NCBI RefSeq assembly: GCF_900186465.1 | Contig: NZ_LT891959.1 | Span: 248,001-312,000, forward strand | From: Centipeda felix | GTDB lineage: Bacteria > Bacillota > Negativicutes > Selenomonadales > Selenomonadaceae | Direction of reading: 5' to 3' | DNA: 64,000 bases | Shown: piece after piece, positions 43,901-53,339 of the stretch | Position numbering within the stretch: the first letter of the stretch is position 1 | How the letters are laid out: every line of letters begins with the position of its first letter | Position numbers and translations under genes: made by a program | Notes under the pieces: generated by a model | What the model was told of the DNA's origin: nothing | The model's database searches: none | The model's input: the letters and a program-made list of their open reading frames with translations, nothing else

Positions 43901-46900
43901 CTGTGCGGATTCCGTATTGAGTCCCGCATTGTCCGTCGTCAGGGTGATGACGCTGCCGCCCGCTGCGTTTTTGATGCGGAAGTCGCCGCCCGTCATCACC
44001 GTCGGCGTCGCGGCATCGTGCTCGTAGAATACGCGCGCATAACCACTGTAGTTGTCGATCGTGATGTCATTGGCGTTCTTCTGGAAGATCACACCCGCAT
44101 GGGAGGCGTCACTGCCGCCCGTAAACGAGGCAAGATGACTGCCCAGCCACTTGTTTGTAACACCGGATTTTCGTTCATTCGTCCAGTGGGCACCATTTTG
44201 CAAGGTCAAATTGAACTGCCCCACATCGTGTGCCGTGAAGCCGCCCTTCTGGAAATCCGCCCGATTGACGTCATACGTCGCGGCGCCCATCCACGAAGAA
44301 TCTGCCGTTGTCAAAGAAACATTCAGTACACCATTCGAGTCAAAATCGACAAGTTGTCCACCGGTGTATTCGACTGTCTTCTTTCCATACTCACGCGTAA
44401 CATACATATCGCCTGTGATGTTTGTCTGTCTGCTGCCGCTGATGCCCTCTGGCGTATTGATGTTCACCGTGCCCTTTTGGACATGTACGGCACGATACTG
44501 CTTCGTTTGATCGACGTCCTCGGCAGCCGACATCGTACCGCCGCCGACATCGATCACGCTGTCTGCGCCGACGGTCTTCAGCACACTGCCCTTGATATTC
44601 TGAATATCGACATTGCTCTTGACTGTAATCTTGGACTCATCGGCCGTTGTTTGGAGTGCAGCCAGATTGCGTCCGTCATCTGCGCCCTTATTTTTCGTAT
44701 CCACGCGGTCAGCACGCACGGACTGCACGGTGAGATCACCGTCAATCGTAACATCGCTCGGAGAGCCGATGGTACCGGAGGTCTGAATAGCCGTCGCATT
44801 GTATCCCTTCGCATGAACGTCTTCGATCGTAACAGGTCCTTGAATATAGATATGGGCATTCGCATCCGTCTGGATGCCGTTCGCCGCACGTGTATCCGTA
44901 TTCGACGCCTTAATGGTCAGCGCCTTTTTCTCACCACTGTTCACAATCCGAATGCTCTTGTTGTTGCCGCCGTAGATCGCACTGGCAATCTGGTTCTTAC
45001 TGTTTGCCTCAATGCGCAGGCTGTGCCCGTTCATATCGACGACCATCGGATGCTGCTTGTCATAGGCACTGTTTTCTGTATAGAGCGCCGAGACGACGCG
45101 GTTTCCCTTGGTATTTGGCTGTGCAGCAAGTGCCTGGCGGTCATAGGTCAGCGTCTCCGATTCCTTAATCGGATCGGTCGTCACCTCGGACTGCGGCGTA
45201 TAGACATAACTGCCCTGCCCCGTCGTTCCATCGAACGTAATATCTTCGATGCGTTTGCTGGCCGCCGATGTTGTCAGGCCTTCGGCGATCTCCGCTTTAC
45301 CTGTGAGATTGCGTTCGTGCGTCGTATAGGCCGTGTACCAGAGCTTGTTGGCGAGTGCATTGAGCGTCGCGCTGACAAGGTTCTTGTCCGCCGCTTTCGT
45401 CGACTCCGTATTGAGGCCCGTGCTGTCCGTCGTCAGCGTGATGGCGCTGTCTGCCGCTGCGTTCTTGATGCGGAAGTCGCCGCCCTTCATCGTCGTCGGC
45501 GTTGCCGCCTCATGCGCGTAGAATACCCGCGTATAGCCGCTGTAGTTGTCGATCGAGATGTCCTTATCGTTCTTCTGGAAGATCACCCCCGCATTGCTGG
45601 CATTGCTGCCGCCTTTCAAAGAGGCGAGATGGCTGCCGGCAAAAGAGATCTTTTCGAGAACAGCAGAGGACTGATTCCAATCTTGATTGTTCCACACGGC
45701 ACCGTTCGTCAATAAGAGGCTCACTCCATTTGCTGCCTCACCCTCCTTATGAACAACACCGTTCAAAGCGGACTCCGCTGTAGTCAGTGACAGATCTGTA
45801 CTGCCATTGGCTCCTGAATGAATATTTCCACGCAAGATTACTTTATGCGTGCCTCCCTTGTTTACCTTAATGGTCCCATTGTTGTCGATAGACCAACCAT
45901 CCAAAGAGGCTTTGTTCAGTGTGACATCCAGACCGTCCGTCTCGATTGCAGCATCCTTACTCACGGAAAGTCCCTTTGCCGCATCACCGCTCGTGGCAGA
46001 TATATCCAAATTCCCTGTTATTTTGATTGTTGAGCCGTTCTTAGCATTCCAAACACCATATGCCTTTCCCGTGCCACTCTTGACATTGATCTTTACCGTA
46101 TCTGCAGCAATCGCAATGCCCTTTTCCCCACTGTTTTTAATCCCCGTGACAAGTCCGTTATTTCCTTCTCCCTTGACCGTCAGCACATGTCCGCCAGCAT
46201 CAATCGTCAGCGGATTTTTGGGAAATCCCGTGTTGGAAATGGCTCCGGCATAAGATGTCTTGGATATGGTCGTATCCTTCGTGAACTTATAGTTTCCCGG
46301 ACTAGGTTCAACATTGGCATCCTTGTACTCGGCAACTTCCTTCTGCGTGAGCTGCTCAGTGAACTCCGTCTTCGTCTGCTCCCCGCTCGGCGGAGGCGGA
46401 GGAGTTGGCGGGACCGATGTATAGCTGCCTTGTCCGCTCGCCATATCGAATGTGATATTCTCAATGCGCTTGCTGGCAGCAGAAGTGGTTAGTCCTTCAG
46501 CGATCTCCGCCTTGCCGGAGAGATTTCTTTCGCCCATCGTATAGGCCGTGTACCAGAGCTTGTTGGCGAGCGCATTGAGTGTATTATCCACCAGCTTCTT
46601 ATCGGCGCCCGATGCTGCCTCCGTATTCAAACCGCTGTTGTCCGTCGTCAGCGTAATGCTGCTGCCCTCAGACGCCTTGCCAATCTTCAGCGCAGCGCCG
46701 ATGATCGTCGTCGGCGCTGCAGCGTCATGCGCATAGAATACACGCGTATTGCCGCTGTAGTTGTCGACCATGATATCCTTGCTGTCTCTCTGGAAGATCA
46801 CGCCCGCATGAGCAGCATCATCGCCGCCCTTGAGGAAACGCAGCCAACTCCCTGTGAATTTCGCTGCAGTGAGTGCACTCTTCTGCGTGTTGTAGTCCCC

Positions 46901-49900
46901 ATTCGCCCAAACTGCACCGTTCTGCAGGGTCAGCACATTGCCTTTTGCTGCGCCGTTTTGCTGAAGAATGACCGGGAGACTGAATGCTTCATCCTCTTCT
47001 TCATCCTCGCCGTCGCTCGGCGCCACCTTTTGGATGACGCCGTTCAGGGCGGACTGCCCTGTCGTCAGCGAGATATTGGTGTTTCCTTCCTCACCCGTCT
47101 GGACATTGCCGTTGATGACCACCTCATGGCTGCCGTCGCTGTTGACCGTAACCGTGCCATTGCTGTTGCTGATGGCCCAAGCGCCGCCCACCGAATCCTT
47201 GTTCAGCTCTACATGCAGCCCATCCGTTTCAATCGCTGCGCCTCGACTCGTAACGAGCCCCTGCGCAGTCTGGTTGCTCTGCGCCTTGATATCGAGATCA
47301 CCCTTGATTGTGATGACAGAGCCGTCCTGATTATTGCGTATGCCAAAAGCACGACCGTCGCTGCTCTTTACATCAATCTTCAGCGTATCCGCCGTGATCT
47401 TTATGCCATCCTTGCTGTTGTTGTCCACACCGAGGATAAAGTTGCTGCCGTCGCCGATCAAGGTCAGCTTATGCTCCCTTGCATCGACATAGAGCAGCTG
47501 TTTTGGATAGGTTGCTGCTGCGATGATGCCGTCATAGGAGCTTCTGCGAATCGTCGTGTCCTTCGTGAACTTGTAATTGCCGGGCGACGGCTCGACATTG
47601 GCCGCCTTGTACTCGGCAACTTCCTTCTGTGTAAGCTGCGAGGTGAACTCCGTCTTTGTCTGTTCCGTGCTTGGCGGCGGAGGTGTAGGACCTCCACTGA
47701 CGTAGCTGCCGCGTTCCGTCGCAAAGGTAATGTTTTTATTGATGGAGGAGGCCGTCAGTCCCTCACCGATCGCGAGTTTGCCTTTGAGTTTCCCGTCGGC
47801 GAAATTCTTGTACGTCAGCTTATTGGCAAGCGCATTCAATACGGTGTCTTGATTGGCTGCTGTCACCCCGTTTGCGTCGGTAAAGAGTGTGAAAACATTC
47901 TCAGTTCCCACAGCCTTGCCGATGACAATATCACCTCCCTTAAAGGCTGTTGGTGTTGCTTCATCATGCCGATAAACAGCTGCTGTATGGCCGCTGTAAT
48001 TATCAAGCGTCATTGCATCCGAATCCTTTTGGTAGATGATGCCGCGTGTGGCCTCTGTCGTCCCGCCATAGAAATTGGTGACACGGCTTCTGCCGACATA
48101 GATCTTCTTTCCTGCGACATCAGTGAGCGCGCCCGCGCCGATGTCTTCGTTGTCCTGATAGTAGCGCGCATTGCGCCCCTCATTCAGCCATGCTGCACCG
48201 TTCTGCAGATAGAGATTCGCCGTACCGCCGTTATCCACAAGGCCGTGCAGGTAGGACTTGTCTGTCATGAGGGCGACGTCGAGTCTGCCCTTGGGCAGCA
48301 CAAATAGGTCGCCGTCGAGCTTTACATCAGCAATTCCATTTATTTTTTTGCCGTTGCCGAGTTTCGTCCCGTCATCGCCCATATTCATGGAAATCGCGCC
48401 CTGATAGGCAGCAAGCGCATAGTAGCTGTACTTCATAGCGGCAGGCACTTGGATGGAGCCGCCGCCTGCGATGCGTACGCTGCTGTCCTTCGCATTCGTC
48501 GTCACGCCGTTGCCGTAGACGGTCATATCCACATCGCCGTTTACGGTCACATTGCTCTTTTCGACCTGCGTAAGAATGCCTGCATTGTTGAAGCGCGAGA
48601 ATACATTCTCACGATTGAGCGGAATACCCCACTGATCCGTCTGTTCACCTGCGATCTTCAGATTGCCGTTGATGCGGATCCCCGATGCGGTGCCCGCTTC
48701 ATAAGATTTTTCTCCAAAACGGTCACTCTTTTGGATCGCGACGCCGTTGCCGCCAAGGCCGCCTGTCATCGAGATACTGAGCGGTCCGTTGATGGTAAGC
48801 TGCGCCGCCTTGTTTTTCATCGCATCAAGCTGAACGGCATTTGTCAGGGTATTGCCGCCGTCAAGCCCTCGCGTGAGGATATTGATGCCCTTTGCCGCAC
48901 TTACCGTGAGATCCGTTCCCCTGGCATAGATTCCCGTCGGATTTCCCACCGTGTTTTCCACCTGCAGCTGCAGGAGGTTTTTCTTTGCGCTGATATTAAG
49001 GCGCTTACCTCCGGCTGCAGAAATCGCCGCAAGCACATTCGTCGACTTGTCGCCGAGCTTATCCTGCCCGATGCTGACAACGGTATCACCGTCCCAGCTC
49101 TGCCGCGTCGTGACCGTATCGGTGTATACGGCATTGTCTTTCCAGACGGCATTCTCATTGCGTGTCGCTGCGGTCGTCGTTCCGCCCAGTTCCGGCGGCA
49201 GCGTCATGACGACGGATGCCGTCGTGCCGTAGACCCAGTCCGGCTCGATCATCGTGATCTTGTTGAAGCGGCTGAATGCCTTGTTCTCGGAGAAATCCTT
49301 CGCCTGCCATATATGTTTCGCCGCATCATCGCCGTCCGTATAGGCCTGCAGAGTATCGCCAAGCTCCAGCCAGAGACGCTTCGTATAGTATTCGGCGTTG
49401 AGCTTGCCGAACCATCCCTCTTGTTCGTGCGCAACGGCAATCTCCGTCCAATCGTCGGGATGTTCCGACATCAGATTGGACATGGTCGTCTGGTAGACAT
49501 GCGCATTGATCTGGCTGCCGCTTGGGCTGAGATTGTACGTCATGACGTAGGCAGTGCCGTTCGGCAGGATCTTCAGATCGCGCATATCCTCGCCGGTTCC
49601 CTTGACATGCTCTGGAATAGAAGCGCGGCGCTGCTCCGTGCCCAGGATGCGCCCCGTATTCTGATCGATCTTGGCGATGTTGAGCGCCGTATAGTGGGTA
49701 TTGCCCGTCCCGTTATAGTGCTGATAGCCGCCGATGCAGGAAATGAGGATATGGTCGTTGAACTTATTGAGTCTGCCCTGATCGATGTTGCGGCTGATGC
49801 GCGTATAGCTGCCGAACTTCAGGGTGCCGTCGTCCTGGATGTCGTACTGCATCAGGAAGCCGTCATCGTAGGGATCATAGCCCCCAAGCGGATTGACGGA

Positions 49901-50566
49901 CGCCGCCACATAGAGCCTGCGCCCCTCGACGAGCAGCGCCTCACCGTGCACCTGTGCTTTTGCAGGGTCACCCGTGTAGGTTTTGCCTTTCTCGCCCTTT
50001 GAATCTTCGTCGAGGTTTTTGAACGTCTCGGTGAAGTTGTAGCCGCAGTACTGCTTGATGTCATTCTTGAGGTTGACAACAGCTCTTTTGTTTTCCATCA
50101 ATCGCTTGCCGTTTTGGCGCACGACACCGATCTGCCCGAGATCATAGCCGGTCATATAAATATATTCATCGCTGCCTGCCGCCGCATGCATATTCGGTAC
50201 ATCTGCCGTCTTTCCGCTCGCCACGCTCGCCGCCGCACCAGCAGAATTTGGATCGATGAGCTTCGTCCCTTCCAGTTCCGTCGTGCTATAGGTGTATTGA
50301 CGCAGCAAGACCATACTCTTGCCTTTCTGATGGAAGCCAAAGGATGCGGGATCGCGGTTGAGGTTTTTCAGCACGCCGACCTGGGGATCGGCATCCACCT
50401 GCGTCGTCACTCGGGAACCAGTCACGGTCCCCATCTCGCTGTTTCCGTAGTCCGATGGGACGGTCGAGACGAGGTTTGCCGCACTTGCAGTCGAAGCACA
50501 GAGCAGTCCGCCCATAATGAGAACAGAAAGCCGCATACGCTGCACTTTACCAAAATGCGATTTCAT
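40985..50566 (-). CDS. Giant autotransporter with propeller-like head and repeated passenger modules
   Basis: The 3193-aa product has a signal peptide (about 1-29, ending STASA) and a distinct N-terminal region (about 30-430) rich in short beta-like repeats with YIYMTGYDLGQIGVV, LYVAASVNPLGGYDPYDDG and IDQNTGRILG, possibly a beta-propeller. A long beta-helix-like passenger follows, built of repeated modules. A (Pro-Asn)21 linker (41918-42043) leads to a C-terminal autotransporter beta-barrel of about 300 residues (DTGIWARAYRGK, GYDKKVGNDWRVGIAGSYM), ending MRWSF. The ATG follows AGGAGG. It lies 27 nt after a BtuB-like receptor, behind a cobalamin riboswitch, so a role in cobamide acquisition is inferred. 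Adhesin-type function is the alternative. Confidence 0.9.
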   Translation of the reverse strand: MKSHFGKVQRMRLSVLIMGGLLCASTASAANLVSTVPSDYGNSEMGTVTGSRVTTQVDADPQVGVLKNLNRDPASFGFHQKGKSMVLLRQYTYSTTELEGTKLIDPNSAGAAASVASGKTADVPNMHAAAGSDEYIYMTGYDLGQIGVVRQNGKRLMENKRAVVNLKNDIKQYCGYNFTETFKNLDEDSKGEKGKTYTGDPAKAQVHGEALLVEGRRLYVAASVNPLGGYDPYDDGFLMQYDIQDDGTLKFGSYTRISRNIDQGRLNKFNDHILISCIGGYQHYNGTGNTHYTALNIAKIDQNTGRILGTEQRRASIPEHVKGTGEDMRDLKILPNGTAYVMTYNLSPSGSQINAHVYQTTMSNLMSEHPDDWTEIAVAHEQEGWFGKLNAEYYTKRLWLELGDTLQAYTDGDDAAKHIWQAKDFSENKAFSRFNKITMIEPDWVYGTTASVVMTLPPELGGTTTAATRNENAVWKDNAVYTDTVTTRQSWDGDTVVSIGQDKLGDKSTNVLAAISAAGGKRLNISAKKNLLQLQVENTVGNPTGIYARGTDLTVSAAKGINILTRGLDGGNTLTNAVQLDAMKNKAAQLTINGPLSISMTGGLGGNGVAIQKSDRFGEKSYEAGTASGIRINGNLKIAGEQTDQWGIPLNRENVFSRFNNAGILTQVEKSNVTVNGDVDMTVYGNGVTTNAKDSSVRIAGGGSIQVPAAMKYSYYALAAYQGAISMNMGDDGTKLGNGKKINGIADVKLDGDLFVLPKGRLDVALMTDKSYLHGLVDNGGTANLYLQNGAAWLNEGRNARYYQDNEDIGAGALTDVAGKKIYVGRSRVTNFYGGTTEATRGIIYQKDSDAMTLDNYSGHTAAVYRHDEATPTAFKGGDIVIGKAVGTENVFTLFTDANGVTAANQDTVLNALANKLTYKNFADGKLKGKLAIGEGLTASSINKNITFATERGSYVSGGPTPPPPSTEQTKTEFTSQLTQKEVAEYKAANVEPSPGNYKFTKDTTIRRSSYDGIIAAATYPKQLLYVDAREHKLTLIGDGSNFILGVDNNSKDGIKITADTLKIDVKSSDGRAFGIRNNQDGSVITIKGDLDIKAQSNQTAQGLVTSRGAAIETDGLHVELNKDSVGGAWAISNSNGTVTVNSDGSHEVVINGNVQTGEEGNTNISLTTGQSALNGVIQKVAPSDGEDEEEDEAFSLPVILQQNGAAKGNVLTLQNGAVWANGDYNTQKSALTAAKFTGSWLRFLKGGDDAAHAGVIFQRDSKDIMVDNYSGNTRVFYAHDAAAPTTIIGAALKIGKASEGSSITLTTDNSGLNTEAASGADKKLVDNTLNALANKLWYTAYTMGERNLSGKAEIAEGLTTSAASKRIENITFDMASGQGSYTSVPPTPPPPPSGEQTKTEFTEQLTQKEVAEYKDANVEPSPGNYKFTKDTTISKTSYAGAISNTGFPKNPLTIDAGGHVLTVKGEGNNGLVTGIKNSGEKGIAIAADTVKINVKSGTGKAYGVWNAKNGSTIKITGNLDISATSGDAAKGLSVSKDAAIETDGLDVTLNKASLDGWSIDNNGTIKVNKGGTHKVILRGNIHSGANGSTDLSLTTAESALNGVVHKEGEAANGVSLLLTNGAVWNNQDWNQSSAVLEKISFAGSHLASLKGGSNASNAGVIFQKNDKDISIDNYSGYTRVFYAHEAATPTTMKGGDFRIKNAAADSAITLTTDSTGLNTESTKAADKNLVSATLNALANKLWYTAYTTHERNLTGKAEIAEGLTTSAASKRIEDITFDGTTGQGSYVYTPQSEVTTDPIKESETLTYDRQALAAQPNTKGNRVVSALYTENSAYDKQHPMVVDMNGHSLRIEANSKNQIASAIYGGNNKSIRIVNSGEKKALTIKASNTDTRAANGIQTDANAHIYIQGPVTIEDVHAKGYNATAIQTSGTIGSPSDVTIDGDLTVQSVRADRVDTKNKGADDGRNLAALQTTADESKITVKSNVDIQNIKGSVLKTVGADSVIDVGGGTMSAAEDVDQTKQYRAVHVQKGTVNINTPEGISGSRQTNITGDMYVTREYGKKTVEYTGGQLVDFDSNGVLNVSLTTADSSWMGAATYDVNRADFQKGGFTAHDVGQFNLTLQNGAHWTNERKSGVTNKWLGSHLASFTGGSDASHAGVIFQKNANDITIDNYSGYARVFYEHDAATPTVMTGGDFRIKNAAGGSVITLTTDNAGLNTESAQAADRNLVSAALDALAKKLYYTAYTSGQRSLSGKVEIAEGLTTSSVSKRLENITFDTASGQGSYVYTPAVEPPDAQTQTEFTTAITGDEVHDAPYVNTGVRKADGRYIFTKDSTITTGKDLISAGAWMSNISAAISSANNGKTLDIDLSGKNLAVNTKTDVSTTGISSIGKNSKVNIKNAGAISIDAESTAGGQTAALFVNGGGAIHIQNGGSNLEDKVLKVRSNGTAKTNVAVIKSMNGVNGVESNITIDGLVDVLADGNDAANGKGANEAVSAVASKIDIGGGSIRAINGAWAAIRAYGEFVTQNYGTVNFNVTKGADGLANGAGTNRAVVEGDIVTNGGMGTKGRVSVGLATADSHWIGNYADTRGYGVTPGQLGAVNLFMKNGAYWKGFSNGSMKVEMSGAGTNWTGFNIGDNLQLKLSDGAIWHNAITPEQKDQDNNAAISKVKYFTGEGGFIDMTGTNRFLASSQSLSGAPVKTGSSSIEEKGLGETGDLMIDEFNGSTTMLYRHDAATPTTIYGGKVTIGKAAAGSLVKMVTDNVGLNTESTKAADKNLVSAALNALANKLYYTAYTTGERNLTGKAEIAEGLTTSSASKRIENITFDAASGQGGYVYTPATEPNPNPNPNPNPNPNPNPNPNPNPNPNPNPNPNPNPNPNPNPNTQIEYGDYETKLMSGVKSAMTASAMAWRAEANDLMKRMGDLRLSPQDTGIWARAYRGKATSNKDNANFRMNYSTIQVGYDKKVGNDWRVGIAGSYMKGSSTYAAGSGKNKEGNLGIYGTWTGKSGQYVDLIAKVGRLNNEYTVYNDFGHYVKGDYSTWGGSLSAEYGKRIAMKGGTFIEPQVELIYSHLNGVSYTGSTDYIGMNMYVHQKPFDSFIGRLGLGFGKETERSTYYARVSLYHEFAGDLHTDYSDGFTPKSTMQNGSDTWVGVQLGGTVKLNDRTNLYGNFEKTFGGDIKTAWRMDAGMRWSF
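41918..42043 (-). repeat. Hexanucleotide tandem repeat encoding (Pro-Asn)21
   Basis: Twenty-one six-base units of the form CCN AAY on the coding strand (126 bp) encode alternating Pro-Asn. The units differ slightly at third positions. The array joins passenger and translocator, and is a likely site of copy-number change, always in frame because the unit is six bases. Confidence 0.92.
42057..47900 (-). repeat. Five copies of a passenger module inside the autotransporter gene
   Basis: A segment of about 85 residues recurs at roughly 42057-42320, 43705-43960, 45199-45470, 46416-46690 and, more diverged, 47696-47900. Each copy has the order LTTDN..LNTES, LVSAALNALANKLYYTAYT, then KAEIAEGLTTS..SKR, then ENITFD and GQGSYVYTP. 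Each is preceded by a VIFQKNANDITIDNYSG-type block and followed in two cases by QTKTEFTEQLTQKEVAEYKDANVEPSPGNYKFTKD-type sequence. The pattern indicates duplication of whole passenger modules. Confidence 0.85.
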
Positions 50567-50573
50567 AATGCTC

Positions 50574-50597
50574 CTCCTTTTATCGGTGATTCTTTAG
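50574..50597 (+). repeat. Possible right-end relic of the MITE-like element at the receptor stop
   Basis: TTTTATCGGTGATTCT followed by TTAG resembles the right terminus TTTTATCAGCGATTCC and its YTAR target. It lies in the 27-nt gap between the BtuB-like receptor and the autotransporter and touches the receptor's stop codon. Confidence 0.4.
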
Positions 50598-53116
50598 AAC
50601 TCATAGCGGAAGCTCATATAGTAAGTGCGTCCCTGCAGCGGATACTCGATATTTACCCAACTGGGTTCGCTTAAGTAACGCTGCACGCTGTGCACCTTTA
50701 GCTTCGACGCTGCATCGAACACGTCATTGCAGCCAATCGACAGCGTCATATCCTTGCGCGGCGACCACTTGAATCCCAAGTTGATTGTTTTCAACGCCGC
50801 TCTCGGCCTGCCGGCAAGTTCCTTTTCCACAGGATCCCTGACCTGCGGGATGGCATAGTGCGTGTAGTACTGCGAAACATAGTGCCCCTCACCGAAGAAG
50901 AGCCACTTCTCCGTCGGGCGATAGGTCAGTCGGAGATTGCCTTCCCACTTCGGTTGATAGGTTGGACGCACCTCGAACCAATCATAATGGACGCCCGGGG
51001 AGGAGTCCCTGCGCTGCGCCGCTATATTGAGGTACGTGCCTTCGAGGTCGAGATCGAATTTCTTCCAGTGGAAATTCGTCTGCAGCTCAATGCCGTGCGC
51101 CTTCCCGCGCATATCGTTGAAGTACGAGCTGTAGTTGAGTCCTGCACGGTAGAGGTAGAGCATGCGCTGTGTATCGCGCCAGAAATATGTGAGCGTCGTT
51201 CGATTATCTGCCCCAAGGAACTTGCCGTCCCAAATGGCACTGAGATCAAACTGCTTGCCATACTCGGGCTGTGGAAATTTCGCGCCGCTCCCCTTGTAAT
51301 CCATTGGAGCCGGCATGATTCCTGCGCCGTCACCTGCGATTTCGTACATATTGAGCAGGCGGAAGTAGGTGCCGCCCGTCATACGCATCGTAAAGTGGTT
51401 GTTGAATTCTTTTTTTAATGCGAGCTGCCATGTCACCTTGGAATCCACCTGACTGTCCTCCGGGTGAACCCAGCGATATGTTTTGAGTGGATTGAATCGA
51501 CCGAACTGACTGTATCCTATAATCTGTGAACGATTGTAGCGGATGGCAGGCGTCAGCTGCCATGAACGCTTCTTGTCAAGCGTAATTGTATCCTGCAGCT
51601 GCAAGTTAAAGATATTTTGATCGAACTGGTTGCGCATCTGTGCCCAGAGATTGCCGATACCCGCCTGCACGTCATCGATGACCTCATTAAGCCCATCGCC
51701 GTCAATATTCATGCGCTCGTGAGAGTAATTCATTTGGAAGTCGAGCATATTGTTCTTGCTGAGCTGATAGGTGCCATCCACCTGTACATTGTATTTCTTC
51801 GAGCGATAGCGGCTCCACTCCCGCATGGGAATCTTAATCATATAGCGCAGACCGTCGTGAATATTCTCGGCGCGGTAGTCCTTGCTCTGGGTGAGGTAGT
51901 CGACCATCCAGCCCCATTCATAGTTCTTCCCCATATAACGGCGCTGTACGAGCAGCTCCTTTGCACTGATTTTTTGATGCCGCTTGTCATATTTATAGAG
52001 ATCGTATTCATCAACGAGGTGCCCAGGTGTAATCATATCAAAATAGCTTCGGTAGTCGACCCAGAGACTGTCGGGCAGATGGCGATCGACAGTCTTGTAT
52101 GTTCCCTTGATCATCCAATCGTCATTCTGCCATTTGACAAGCAGATCCGAATTGCTGTAGTCATTGTATTGCCGCCGGCGGTGCGGATCATCCGCAGCAG
52201 TGACCAACCGCCCCCCATTGTCCTCCAGCCACTGGATGCAATCATCTACATTCTGCTGCCATGCTCCGGCGCCATGTGCGATATCAAACGCGGCTTTCCC
52301 TGCCGGTGTCATAGCGAGGTAGCCTTGGAGTTCTGTCCGTGTCGCAACGATCTGTCGTCCAATGTCGGTGTTTGTATAGAACTGCTCCGCCGCATAGCTG
52401 CGGTAGGGGAAGTCACCATCACGCGATTCGTGATTGTAGCCAAAAAGCAGGCTGCCGGCACCTAGGGGGGCTGTGATCTCAACGGAGGCTTTTTTCCCGC
52501 CGAAGGAGCTCGGTCCAATCTCGGCGGATCCATGTGCGCCCGTCGGTTTCTTCGTCACGACGTTGATGATGCCGCCGATGAAGGTGCCCGCAAAGCGAGC
52601 CGGGATGTAGCCGCGGTAGACCTCGATGCGCTCGATATTGCTGACGGGGATCGTCGAGATATCGACCGCCGCATCGCCGCCGAGGTTCGTCAGCACGCCG
52701 TCGACGAATACGCCGACCTGTGCTGCCGTCGAGCCGCGTACGGTGACCGTCGTATACTGCCCCTTGCCCTGCACCTCGCGTACATGCACGCCGGGAACCA
52801 TCTTGAGAAAGTCAGGCAGTGTCTTTTGTTCGCCCTTGAACTCCTCCGGGCGTATAATGGTCACGGTGCCGGGGGAGAGAATATCTTCCCATGTGGGACG
52901 CTTCGCCTCGACGGTGATATCAGAAGTGCTATATTTCAACGGAGGACTCGATGATGTCGGCTCCATCTGAACCATGGCAGATGCCTGTTCTTCTTCCCCG
53001 CCAGTATCCGTTGCGGTACCTCTTGCTGCGGCAATCATCGGATGATGCAGCGCACCAGACAACAGCATACCCATAACGCCCAACACAAGCCGTCTTTGTT
53101 TCCGTCGAGACAACAT
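50594..53116 (-). CDS. BtuB-like TonB-dependent receptor under cobalamin riboswitch control
   Basis: The 840-aa protein has an N-terminal signal region, a short linker, and a plug domain (ITVEAKRPTWEDILSPGTVTIIRPEEF, FLKMVPGVHVREVQGKGQYTTVTVRGSTAAQVGVFVDGVL, IERIEVYRGYIPARFAGTFIGGIINVVTKKP), then a large barrel ending YYMSFRYEF. The plug resembles general TonB receptors, not only E. coli BtuB, so the cobamide assignment comes mainly from the riboswitch upstream. GAGGA stands seven bases before the ATG. The autotransporter gene follows after 27 nt. No BtuFCD transporter is in the window. Confidence 0.88.
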   Translation of the reverse strand: MLSRRKQRRLVLGVMGMLLSGALHHPMIAAARGTATDTGGEEEQASAMVQMEPTSSSPPLKYSTSDITVEAKRPTWEDILSPGTVTIIRPEEFKGEQKTLPDFLKMVPGVHVREVQGKGQYTTVTVRGSTAAQVGVFVDGVLTNLGGDAAVDISTIPVSNIERIEVYRGYIPARFAGTFIGGIINVVTKKPTGAHGSAEIGPSSFGGKKASVEITAPLGAGSLLFGYNHESRDGDFPYRSYAAEQFYTNTDIGRQIVATRTELQGYLAMTPAGKAAFDIAHGAGAWQQNVDDCIQWLEDNGGRLVTAADDPHRRRQYNDYSNSDLLVKWQNDDWMIKGTYKTVDRHLPDSLWVDYRSYFDMITPGHLVDEYDLYKYDKRHQKISAKELLVQRRYMGKNYEWGWMVDYLTQSKDYRAENIHDGLRYMIKIPMREWSRYRSKKYNVQVDGTYQLSKNNMLDFQMNYSHERMNIDGDGLNEVIDDVQAGIGNLWAQMRNQFDQNIFNLQLQDTITLDKKRSWQLTPAIRYNRSQIIGYSQFGRFNPLKTYRWVHPEDSQVDSKVTWQLALKKEFNNHFTMRMTGGTYFRLLNMYEIAGDGAGIMPAPMDYKGSGAKFPQPEYGKQFDLSAIWDGKFLGADNRTTLTYFWRDTQRMLYLYRAGLNYSSYFNDMRGKAHGIELQTNFHWKKFDLDLEGTYLNIAAQRRDSSPGVHYDWFEVRPTYQPKWEGNLRLTYRPTEKWLFFGEGHYVSQYYTHYAIPQVRDPVEKELAGRPRAALKTINLGFKWSPRKDMTLSIGCNDVFDAASKLKVHSVQRYLSEPSWVNIEYPLQGRTYYMSFRYEF

Positions 53117-53206
53117 AGATTATCCTCATTTCTGTAGAATTACCAAAATAAATAATCCCGTCATTATATTCAATCAATAGTATAGAACATACTGGACTCT
53201 CCTTTC

Positions 53207-53237
53207 AAAAAAATACCGCCTTCTGAACGAAGGCGGT
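53207..53237 (-). terminator. Riboswitch expression-platform terminator
   Basis: On the minus strand ACCGCCTTC and GAAGGCGGT pair around a 5-nt loop and are followed by ATTTTTTT. It lies between the cobalamin aptamer and the receptor start, so B12 binding can end transcription here. Two further small hairpins (about 53253-53275 and 53281-53304) lie between it and the aptamer and may form the alternative structure. Confidence 0.85.
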
Positions 53238-53339
53238 CATATCATTTCAAAAAGGCGGCAGAAAATCCTGCCGAAGATACTCTGCTTCACAAAGAAGCAG
53301 AGATGATCCCCTTCCCATCGCTCGTAGGTACCGATTCCG

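Noticed and set aside
42057-47900. Repeated segments considered as a CRISPR array
   Set aside because: The repeats are about 250 bp long, in frame, diverged and inside one coding sequence; no short identical repeats with regular spacers exist.
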